Assembly: GCA_004296145.1 (NCBI GenBank) | Contig: SEBM01000193.1 | Location: forward strand, 1 to 7,508 | Direction of reading: 5' to 3' | Length of the DNA stretch: 7,508 bases | DNA from: Flavobacterium sp. | Lineage (GTDB): Bacteria > Bacteroidota > Bacteroidia > Flavobacteriales > Flavobacteriaceae | In this document: in pieces, positions 1 to 6,368 of the stretch | Position numbering within the stretch: the first letter of the stretch is position 1 | How the letters are laid out: every line of letters starts with the position of its first letter | Translations under genes and position numbers: made by a program | Notes under the pieces: model-generated | What the model was told of the DNA's origin: nothing | The model's database searches: none | Seen by the model: only the letters and a program-made list of their open reading frames with translations

Positions 1-126
1 AGAATAAAGAAATCAAAAGAAAGTTCAGTCTCAGTACCACGTGCAAGGAAGTTTAAAGAAGATCCAACACTCAGACGAAGGCATGATACAGAGGTTTATT
101 TGTTAAATGATAGAGGGGAATATTAA
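1..126 (+). CDS. Possible C-terminal tail of an unidentified protein
   Basis: This frame is open from the window edge to a TAA at 124-126, giving 41 residues of a very basic and polar tail that ends in LLNDRGEY. Its amino-acid make-up is plausible for a real protein, and the strong ribosome-binding site just after its stop would fit a second gene following it. I do not recognise the family. Forty-one open codons in AT-rich DNA are weak evidence, so this could be chance or a decayed gene. It runs opposite to all the glycan genes. Confidence 0.25.
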   Translation, partial: RIKKSKESSVSVPRARKFKEDPTLRRRHDTEVYLLNDRGEY

Positions 127-134
127 ATTGAGAT

Positions 135-140
135 AGGAGG
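135..140 (+). promoter_or_regulatory. Strong Shine-Dalgarno sequence (AGGAGG)
   Basis: AGGAGG, followed by further G residues, lies nine bases before an ATG at 150 and a few bases before an in-frame GTG at 144. The spacing to the ATG is suitable for a ribosome-binding site. Most starts of the minus-strand genes show no such motif (only a partial AAGGA before wecB), as expected for Bacteroidota. The site therefore suggests a different origin for this segment, if it is functional at all. Confidence 0.3.
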
Positions 141-149
141 GGAGTGAAT

Positions 150-254
150 ATGAAGAAGAAAACCCAGAAACTGAGAATTTATTCACGTTATATCCTGAAG
201 AAAGATCGAATCTGGTGTATAAGAGATTTATCAACCAAGGGGATGGACAGCTAG
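150..254 (+). CDS. Small basic ORF, unidentified, 34 codons
   Basis: An ATG at 150 follows AGGAGG at a suitable distance and opens a 34-codon frame ending in TAG at 252-254. The product is basic (it begins MKKKTQKLRIYSRY) and has no motif that I recognise. Its stop falls almost exactly at the inferred junction with the glycosyltransferase fragment, so it may be the beginning of a longer gene cut off there. An alternative plus-strand frame over 137-262 also reads like protein (acidic, with TLYPEERSNLVYKRF) but has no clear start. At most one of the two can be the real reading. Confidence 0.2.
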   Translation: MKKKTQKLRIYSRYILKKDRIWCIRDLSTKGMDS

Positions 255-719
255 AACAGAAGAATTTTGCAAATTTTCTTTTACTCCCTGAGTTATGGCA
301 ACAATCTTATCAATTTTCTTATAAATTATGCGATCCAAAAATTTAAAGACTAATTTATCTCTTCGTCTATTATTAGTACTATGTTCAGTATATACTATTT
401 TTATTTTTGAAAAGGATAAAATTTTGGCTATTACAACCCAGTATAGTGTAGGAAATAAGTGTGCATGAACAATGTCATAATTTTTTAAATGAGGAATAAT
501 TTTAAATACCAGAAAAGGATTATATAGTGATTTTGTGGTTAAACCTATAATTGTTCCATTAGTGGTTTTTTCAAGAATTTCCCAGAAAGGAGTTTTCTTA
601 TTCCTAAGTGAAATAACATCAACCTTTATTTGTTTTCTTTGATATAGATGTACACTATCGGTTATAAGTTTCTCAGCTCCTCCAGTATCCAGAGAGCTCA
701 ATATCTGTAAAACTTTCAA
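231..719 (-). pseudogene. Family 4 glycosyltransferase, N-terminal fragment (broken)
   Basis: The 162-residue product has the N-terminal Rossmann-type domain of a GT-B glycosyltransferase of family GT4. It begins with the typical MKVLQI strand and shows a DTGGAE donor-side loop (11-16), YDIVHAHLFP (81-90), VYTEHSTNNRRR (109-120) and KIVAITQGVKENL (138-150). Intact relatives have about 350-380 residues, with a C-terminal nucleotide-sugar-binding domain carrying an EX7E motif. That half is entirely missing here. Homology appears to end at about residue 150-154, and the last residues and the TGA stop come from the unrelated segment to the left. The start is TTG at 717-719: there is no in-frame ATG before an upstream TAA at 729-731, and the family normally begins at this point. 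The protein is very unlikely to be an active enzyme. The 79 bases between it and the gene upstream hold no recognisable promoter or terminator. Confidence 0.85.
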
Positions 720-798
720 TCTAGTAATTTATTTATAAAAATTTATATTTAACAAAGTTGTCTTCTGAAACGCTAAAATAAAACAATCAAATGGTCTC

Positions 799-1923
799 TT
801 AATCGATTTGTATGTTTCTCTTTCTGGCCATAGATTTAGTTTCATCACTCTTTCTTGAATCAATTTTATTATTTGTCATGACCTTGACATTTTTATAAAT
901 ATACTTTGGAATGTATTTGAAGTCACTGGACAGAAGGAGAGTTGTTGCGTTGTTTTTCCATGTTGGGTTGTTAACATATACTGCTCCTTTTAATGGCTTA
1001 ATGTTTTCTGAATACTCTAATTTATTACCCCCCATTAAAAAACCTCTTTTAGAGTCTTCATCAACGTGAGAATTTATATTAATTGAAACATTTTTTTCTT
1101 TCTCACCTATCAAATAAATCAGAATTACAGCAATACCATTTTCTGCATTATTAAATGTGTATACATTTTTTAAATTAATATCCTCCAGAGTATTATTATT
1201 GTTATTAGGTTCAATATCTATACCTGACATAGGTAGTGTTCCGTTAGTGTTAGATATAGCAATGTCTGAAACGTTTATTTTAGTTCCACTTACAATAGAT
1301 ATTCCATTACGTCTATTGTTATTTAATAATCCTCCACTAATGTTTATGTCTTCAGGAGCGGTTTTATCATTTCCTATATAGATTGCATCTCCCCAGCAGT
1401 TCTCAATAATTGGGTTAAAGATATTTATATTCTCAGAAGATTTAATGCTTATTCCCATACCCCATTCTCCTTTTGTTCCCGTATGTTTTTGACGATCACC
1501 GGAAAGTTTAGGGTTGTAAATAGTTACGTTCTTTGTATTATGTATTTTTAAAATCTCATAATTAGTTAAGCTGTTTTTTTCTAATATGAGTTTGGATTTA
1601 CTTTTAAAATAAAGCACCGAATTACTTTTTAATGTAAGTCCTGTTCCTCCTATCAGTACTGGAAAATCCGGCATTGCAACATTATCATTTTCGTTAATCC
1701 CTTTTTGAATATAGTTGGAGTAATCAACGCTTCCGTCTTTTAAATAATTTTTAGGTAGGTAAGAAACTAAATCAACAAATTTAATCTTGCTAACCTGATT
1801 TAAAACAGGAATGGTTACAATTTTGGATTTATTAATTTTTTTAAACGAGAAGTTTTTTTTACTGCCCTGTCCTACACATGCAGTAAATATAATTAGAAAT
1901 AATATTACAATGAGACGACGCAT
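799..1923 (-). CDS. Right-handed beta-helix lipoprotein, possible polysaccharide lyase or epimerase
   Basis: The protein has 374 residues from the start chosen here. Residues 1-16 (MRRLIVILFLIIFTAC) are a lipoprotein signal peptide, and Cys16 would be lipidated. Residues about 57-105 resemble the entry segment of pectate-lyase-like proteins (DGSVDYSNYIQ, then LTLKSNSVLYF). Residues about 125-275 form a series of short beta-helix rungs with NVTIYNP, NINIFNP, DINISGG and NGISIVS. Conserved-looking GDRQKH (142-147), GEWGMGI (152-158) and CWGDAIYIG (176-184) could line a substrate groove. The fold is used by pectate lyases, alginate epimerases, family 28 hydrolases and phage depolymerases, so the exact reaction is unknown. 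Gene context suggests it acts on the polysaccharide made by this locus. Residues after the Cys (VGQGSKK) lack the acidic stretch of known Bacteroidota surface-export signals, so a periplasmic position is more likely. An ATG at 1998 would add 25 residues ahead of the signal peptide and overlap the polymerase gene by 26 bases; I prefer 1923 because it gives a normal signal peptide. Confidence 0.85.
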   Translation of the reverse strand: MRRLIVILFLIIFTACVGQGSKKNFSFKKINKSKIVTIPVLNQVSKIKFVDLVSYLPKNYLKDGSVDYSNYIQKGINENDNVAMPDFPVLIGGTGLTLKSNSVLYFKSKSKLILEKNSLTNYEILKIHNTKNVTIYNPKLSGDRQKHTGTKGEWGMGISIKSSENINIFNPIIENCWGDAIYIGNDKTAPEDINISGGLLNNNRRNGISIVSGTKINVSDIAISNTNGTLPMSGIDIEPNNNNNTLEDINLKNVYTFNNAENGIAVILIYLIGEKEKNVSININSHVDEDSKRGFLMGGNKLEYSENIKPLKGAVYVNNPTWKNNATTLLLSSDFKYIPKYIYKNVKVMTNNKIDSRKSDETKSMARKRNIQID

Positions 1924-1972
1924 AAATCTAAGGTTTAATTTTGTAATTGAAAAGCTATAATGAGTTTCACTT

Positions 1973-3103
1973 TTATTCGGCATATTTATAATGTTCATTT
2001 CTCAATATTGCTCTTGTTTCATAAGAATCTTTTTCAAATATATTATTAGTATATCTATACAAATCAGTGCTAAAAGTTGCTATGATTTTAAACAAACATA
2101 AAAATATTACAAAAATTAGCGAGATATTACCTGCTGTACTATTTTTTACTATAATTTTAACATTAGAAAGTATAATTAGATAAGCCCAAAAGAAAAGTAG
2201 CGCAAATCTGTTGATTATCGAATCGTAAGCGCTGAAATATAATTGTATTAAGCAATAACAAAAAAAGCTATTCAATAGTACTGGGGAAATTATTTTGGAA
2301 GAAACAATGTTATTATAGTTCAACAAAACAATTATCATAAGTATTATTTTTTCTAAGATACCAAATCGAATTCCGTATCCTTCATCCGATTTCAAAACGG
2401 TACCTGCGAGATATTGGAATCTTCCGCCTAATAAATCTCCAATTGTAAGTATAATATAATCTATGTATCTAATTTGCAGAAGATAAATAACAATTCCAAC
2501 CAGGAGAAAAACCACTACCGTCCTTCTTTTGAAGTACCTGTTTTTTAACAGAAATAAAATAAAAAATGTAACACCGGTTGCGTGAAAGAAAACAGATGCA
2601 ATAATTATTAATATTGCTTTTAGTTTTTTATTTCTTCTTAAAAAATCGATAGACTGTACAGCAATAAGTATTGCCGTAAAATTTCGCAAAAGATCTATAA
2701 TTAATAACGGAAATATACAGATTAGAATAACATATCCCAATGAAACATTTTTTGATTCATTTTTTAAAAATCTGTCAAATAAAAAGGTCTGAAATATTGT
2801 AATTATTAATACAAAGTATTCAAATGAAAAACCAATATCGTGTAATAATTTAGCAACAAACGAAAAACCTAATTCATAATCTTGAGAAGTCCAAGAACTT
2901 AATGTTGCTTCAGAATAATAAGCATTATAATTAAACCAGTCACTCCCTATGTATCCTCTGAAACCAAAAAACAGTATAAATATAAAAGCAGCAATAAATC
3001 TTACTTTAAGCGTTTTTTCTGGTGTGATTCCATTTTTCTCATATAAATACAATAGTAAATATATAAAAATCAGAAAAAAATATGGCAGAGAATATATTAG
3101 CAT
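1973..3103 (-). CDS. wzy: EpsG-family / Wzy-type polysaccharide polymerase
   Basis: This 376-residue membrane protein has roughly nine or ten hydrophobic segments, for example at about 3-20, 33-50, 92-110, 118-137, 163-185, 195-213, 271-291, 300-316 and 327-345. EpsG-type features are visible: FRGYIGSDWFNY (48-59) in the first extramembrane loop, LLRNFTAI (138-145), SVFFHATGV (170-178) and INRFALLFFWAY (297-308). Members of this family are thought to polymerise lipid-linked repeat units at the outer face of the inner membrane. Length and topology fit the family. It starts six bases after the preceding glycosyltransferase gene, so the two are probably translated from the same message. A membrane-bound O-acetyltransferase is a less likely alternative. 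The symbol wzy reflects role rather than close sequence identity, since polymerases diverge strongly between strains and their specificity cannot be read from sequence. Confidence 0.85.
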   Translation of the reverse strand: MLIYSLPYFFLIFIYLLLYLYEKNGITPEKTLKVRFIAAFIFILFFGFRGYIGSDWFNYNAYYSEATLSSWTSQDYELGFSFVAKLLHDIGFSFEYFVLIITIFQTFLFDRFLKNESKNVSLGYVILICIFPLLIIDLLRNFTAILIAVQSIDFLRRNKKLKAILIIIASVFFHATGVTFFILFLLKNRYFKRRTVVVFLLVGIVIYLLQIRYIDYIILTIGDLLGGRFQYLAGTVLKSDEGYGIRFGILEKIILMIIVLLNYNNIVSSKIISPVLLNSFFCYCLIQLYFSAYDSIINRFALLFFWAYLIILSNVKIIVKNSTAGNISLIFVIFLCLFKIIATFSTDLYRYTNNIFEKDSYETRAILRNEHYKYAE

Positions 3104-3109
3104 TATTTC

Positions 3110-4228
3110 CTATAAAATTAACTTCGCGTACAAATTTTGGATATCGACAGAATTAAAAAGTTTAAAAGCACCTTCACTCATAGCTTCATAGTTTTCATCA
3201 ATTTCCAAAATTTTAGAAGCAATTTCTTCTGGGTTAAACAAAGGGACTGTTTTACCAGCATTAAATGTGTCAAACTGATAAGCCAGAGCCGGAACATCAT
3301 TTGATAACATTGGGACTTTATAACTAGCATACTCATAAATTTTATTTGGTGCGCAATAAAGAGTATTTAAGGCATTTTCTACAGATCCTTGTTCTGAAAA
3401 ATAGGTTAGAAAACCAATATAAGCATTCTTTGTTATGTGAAGATGATGAGGAGCCGGAATGTATGGTAAAAATAATACCCTCTCTGATTCATACTTCATT
3501 CTTAGCCTCGCCTTATTCTGATCATCACTTCCCATTAAACAGACAATATATTCGCTAGGCAAAAAATCAATTGACTGACATAGCTCTTCCAGTTTTCTTT
3601 CTGGATAATTGAATATACCTTGATATAAAATAACTTTTTTGTTTTTTAACTTTTGCAAAACTTCATCATTTACAGTATAAGTATCATTTAAATCAAAGTC
3701 CGGCTTATTAGGGATAATAACAGGAAGTGTTGGCAAATTAAAAAAAGCTTTTGTTAAATGTGCCCTGTTATATTCACAGCAAACTACTTTCCATGCATTT
3801 TGCATAGTTTTTTTATAGTTCAATAATGGACTTAACATCTTATATCTAAAACTAACCTTAAGTTGTGGTACTTCAAACAAATATAAAATTGACTTGTATT
3901 TAAGCACCAGTTTATATAACAACCATATATTTTGATTGCCATATATCCATAAAACTGAATTTTCTTTGTATTCTTTTTGAATAATTTTTTTTACTCTTTT
4001 TCTATAGGATTGAAGTTTTAATAACTTAGTGAGCTTATTTTGATTAATATCATTAACAATAACATTATGATAAATTATACCCTCAGCCTGAAATTTCTCA
4101 ACCGTATTTTTATCACTACAATAACCAATTACTACAATTTCTTCTCCTAAAGATTTTAGAATCTTAATTGCTGTAAGTATTGGCGGATATTTTTGTATAT
4201 CATGATTGTATAATAAAATATTACTCAT
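3110..4228 (-). CDS. Family 4-type (GT-B) glycosyltransferase
   Basis: The 372-residue product has the two-domain layout and normal length of a GT-B glycosyltransferase. The N-terminal domain starts with the short strand NILLYNHD and is poorly conserved, as expected for the acceptor-binding half. The C-terminal, donor-binding half begins with VILYQGIFNYPERKLEEL (199-216). It continues with VLFLPYIPAPHHLH (251-264) and ends in the family signature APNKIYEYASYKVPML (293-308), which corresponds to the PxKxxEYxAxGxPV motif that contacts the nucleotide sugar. It should transfer a sugar to the growing lipid-linked repeat unit on the cytoplasmic side of the inner membrane. Donor and linkage cannot be predicted. 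It lies between wecB and the polymerase, with six-base gaps on both sides and no clear ribosome-binding site before its ATG. Confidence 0.88.
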   Translation of the reverse strand: MSNILLYNHDIQKYPPILTAIKILKSLGEEIVVIGYCSDKNTVEKFQAEGIIYHNVIVNDINQNKLTKLLKLQSYRKRVKKIIQKEYKENSVLWIYGNQNIWLLYKLVLKYKSILYLFEVPQLKVSFRYKMLSPLLNYKKTMQNAWKVVCCEYNRAHLTKAFFNLPTLPVIIPNKPDFDLNDTYTVNDEVLQKLKNKKVILYQGIFNYPERKLEELCQSIDFLPSEYIVCLMGSDDQNKARLRMKYESERVLFLPYIPAPHHLHITKNAYIGFLTYFSEQGSVENALNTLYCAPNKIYEYASYKVPMLSNDVPALAYQFDTFNAGKTVPLFNPEEIASKILEIDENYEAMSEGAFKLFNSVDIQNLYAKLIL

Positions 4229-4234
4229 TTATAT

Positions 4235-5353
4235 TTATAGTTTAGAAATAAAATTAACAATTCGGCTGCATGCATCTCCATCTCCATACGGATTATGTAA
4301 AACACTCATATTTTCATATCTTTTCTCTTCCCTTAATAATTCTACCGTTTTATTTACAATTAAGTCTTTATTTGTTCCTACCAGTATAACGGTACCGGCT
4401 TCAACTGCTTCGGGTCTCTCAGTAGTATTTCTAAGAACCAAAACAGGCTTTCCTAAACTGGGAGCTTCTTCCTGAACTCCTCCACTATCTGTAATGATTA
4501 GATAAGATTTGTTCATTAACCATACAAAAGCAGGATAGGCTAAAGGATCAATCAAGTGTATATTATCAATTCCTGACAAAATTTTATATACGGGTTCTTT
4601 AACATTCGGATTTAAATGAACCGGATAAATAATTTGGACATCGTTATTTGTTGTCGCAATAGTTTTTAAGGCCTCGCAAATTTGGAGAAATCCATCACCA
4701 TGATTTTCTCTTCTATGACCTGTAACCAAAATTAATTTTGCCGAAGGATCAATTATTTTTTCGAGGTTACTAATTTCTTCGTTCTGAAAATTTTTAACTC
4801 TGTCTGCACTTATCAAAAGTGCATCAATAACAGTATTACCTGTAATGATTATATTATTAGCATCAACATTTTCTGACAATAAATTCTGTTTTGATGCTTC
4901 TGTAGGTGCAAAATGATAATCAGTAACACGACCTGTTACCTGTCTGTTCATTTCTTCCGGAAAAGGTGTTTTTATATCATGTGTTCTTAAACCAGCTTCT
5001 ACGTGACAAATTTTTGCACCACTGTAAAAAGCAGCTAAACTACTTGCCATAGTTGTTGTAGTATCACCGTGGACATACACATAATCGGGTTTAAAATCAT
5101 CTAATACATCTTTTAGGCCAAGTAAAATATCTGCCGTTAAAGTATAGAGATTTTGATTAACTTTCATTAGATTCAAATCATAATCCGGAGTAATATCAAA
5201 AAAATCCAGAACCTGATCCAGCATTTCTCTGTGTTGTCCGGTCACACAGACTTTAGTATTAAATTCGTGCGAATATTTTTCAAATTCCTTTATTAAAGGA
5301 GCCATCTTTATGGCTTCTGGCCTAGTGCCAAAAACAATTAAATTCTTTTTCAT
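4235..5353 (-). CDS. wecB: UDP-N-acetylglucosamine 2-epimerase, non-hydrolysing (WecB)
   Basis: WecB interconverts UDP-GlcNAc and UDP-ManNAc in the cytoplasm through elimination and re-addition of UDP. The 372-residue protein is full length and has the family landmarks in order: FGTRPEAIKMAPLI (8-21), VTGQHREML (37-45), HGDTTTTMA (95-103), HVEAGLRT (117-124), FPEEMNRQ (131-138), VTGHRRENHG (210-219), the IDPLAYPAF segment (268-276), and ITDSGGVQEEAPSLGKPVL (287-305). Asp97, Glu119, Glu133 and His213 line up with the catalytic residues known in the E. coli enzyme (Asp95, Glu117, Glu131, His213), so it should be active. The ATG is preceded by AAGGA at short distance, the nearest thing to a Shine-Dalgarno site among the glycan genes. 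It implies that the glycan contains ManNAc or a sugar made from it. The UDP-ManNAc dehydrogenase gene (wecC) that often follows wecB is not in this window. Confidence 0.96.
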   Translation of the reverse strand: MKKNLIVFGTRPEAIKMAPLIKEFEKYSHEFNTKVCVTGQHREMLDQVLDFFDITPDYDLNLMKVNQNLYTLTADILLGLKDVLDDFKPDYVYVHGDTTTTMASSLAAFYSGAKICHVEAGLRTHDIKTPFPEEMNRQVTGRVTDYHFAPTEASKQNLLSENVDANNIIITGNTVIDALLISADRVKNFQNEEISNLEKIIDPSAKLILVTGHRRENHGDGFLQICEALKTIATTNNDVQIIYPVHLNPNVKEPVYKILSGIDNIHLIDPLAYPAFVWLMNKSYLIITDSGGVQEEAPSLGKPVLVLRNTTERPEAVEAGTVILVGTNKDLIVNKTVELLREEKRYENMSVLHNPYGDGDACSRIVNFISKL

Positions 5354-5362
5354 TATCCTTAA

Positions 5363-6367
5363 TTATATCTTTTTTCTACTAATAAAATAACTCAAAAAAT
5401 AATCTGTTATGGTTATTCTCTTTTTGTGTAAAAGAAAAGATAATAATTTACCTTTAATACCAGATTTCTTGAAATATCGTTGAATACGTTTGACTTGAAA
5501 TTCTTCGACTGCCTTAAACTTTTGTATTCTGTCTTTTCTAGTGTATTTCATTTTCCCTTTGTTATACAAAGCAAAAATTATTCTGTAACCATGTTTGCTC
5601 AAAGCTTTCTCAATAGAATCAATTATAGTGCTGTAATCATAATTAAATTTTTCATACATCGCTCTGCATGATTTATTAATTAATTGATCAGCCAAAATTT
5701 CTTCATCAAAAGAATGAAAACTAGTACTAAGAGAACCGCTTCTTCTTTCATACACATAATTACTTGTACTTGAAATAGAAATATTTTTACATTGCGAAAT
5801 ATAATCCATAACAAAAACAAGATCTTCACCAATATTAATAGATTCGTCAAATGATAAATTTGATTCTCTTATTATTGATTTTTTAAATAACTTAGATATT
5901 GGTGATGATAAACACAATAGTGGAATTTCCTCAAATATTCTCTTGCTTTCTACAGAGATTAATTCATTTTTATATGGAGCAACTTTCTTGGTTTCCTTAT
6001 TTCCATCAAATACTTGAAATCCATGCACTACAATATCTGCCAAATTATTGTATAATCCGTCAACCAAATCCTTTATATAATTTGGAGATACCGTATCGTC
6101 AGAGTCAATAAATGCAATATAATCACCTTCTGCGTTACTGAATCCTGCATTACGTGCTGAACTTGCGCCGCCATTTTTCTTTGAAATTATTTTAATTCTT
6201 TCGTCCTGATGCGATAGCTCATTAAGAATTCTGCCGGTATTATCTGTTGAACCATCGTTTACGAGCAACAACTCAAATTCACTGAAGGTCTGACAAAGAA
6301 CAGAATTAACACTTTGCGCTATAAACTTTTCAGAATTATAAACGGGAATGACTATTGATACAAGCAT
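5363..6367 (-). CDS. Family 2 (GT-A) glycosyltransferase
   Basis: The 334-residue protein begins with the classic family GT2 opening MLVSIVIPVYNSEKFI. It then shows NDGSTDNT (37-44) for nucleotide binding, NGGASSARNAG (65-75), the metal-binding DSDD (88-91) and an ED pair (181-182) in the position of the catalytic-base motif, followed by YERRSGSLS (206-214). These indicate an inverting GT-A enzyme that adds a sugar to the lipid-linked repeat unit in the cytoplasm. The last 80 or so residues are strongly basic (KGKMKYTRKDR, KRIQRYFKKSGIKGK) and could hold the enzyme to the membrane surface. The ATG at 6365-6367 was chosen because it opens directly into the conserved strand and lies one base after the preceding gene's stop. 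A TTG four codons earlier would overlap that gene and is less likely. Donor sugar unknown. Confidence 0.92.
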   Translation of the reverse strand: MLVSIVIPVYNSEKFIAQSVNSVLCQTFSEFELLLVNDGSTDNTGRILNELSHQDERIKIISKKNGGASSARNAGFSNAEGDYIAFIDSDDTVSPNYIKDLVDGLYNNLADIVVHGFQVFDGNKETKKVAPYKNELISVESKRIFEEIPLLCLSSPISKLFKKSIIRESNLSFDESINIGEDLVFVMDYISQCKNISISSTSNYVYERRSGSLSTSFHSFDEEILADQLINKSCRAMYEKFNYDYSTIIDSIEKALSKHGYRIIFALYNKGKMKYTRKDRIQKFKAVEEFQVKRIQRYFKKSGIKGKLLSFLLHKKRITITDYFLSYFISRKKI

Positions 6368-6368
6368 A

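Larger units (their letters stand above)
1..254. other. Segment of different origin adjoining a broken glycosyltransferase gene
   Basis: This stretch does not look like the rest of the locus. Counted by hand it is about 37% G+C, whereas 301-600 is about 25%. The plus strand is rich in purines and carries AGGAGG at 135-140, while the minus-strand genes nearby have weak or no such sites. The minus-strand glycosyltransferase homology stops at about 255-269, which places the junction there. Two short plus-strand reading frames (ending at 126 and 254) may be gene remnants, but neither is recognised. I see no terminal inverted repeat, transposase motif or target duplication, so I cannot call it an insertion sequence. 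It could be the edge of an inserted element, a recombination scar, or a misassembly. Confidence 0.45.

Noticed and set aside
240..270. Possible insertion-sequence end at the glycosyltransferase breakpoint
   Set aside because: No known terminal inverted repeat, transposase tail or target duplication can be recognised, and the other end is not in the window, so no mobile element is called.
720..798. Possible promoter or terminator in the 79-base gap
   Set aside because: A TTTG occurs, but I find no matching TAnnTTTG element at the right distance for a Bacteroidota promoter, and no stem long enough for a terminator.
1188..1210. Run of Asn codons in the beta-helix gene resembling a trinucleotide repeat
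   Set aside because: Only five Asn codons, of mixed AAT and AAC; this is typical of loops in Asn-rich Bacteroidota proteins and too short to suggest phase variation.
1157..1381. Plus-strand frame of 74 codons
   Set aside because: It lies entirely inside the beta-helix gene on the other strand, has no recognisable features and is explained as an antisense shadow.
4206..4475. Plus-strand frame of 89 codons
   Set aside because: It is antisense to the well-conserved C-terminal part of wecB and the start of the next gene, so it is a shadow.
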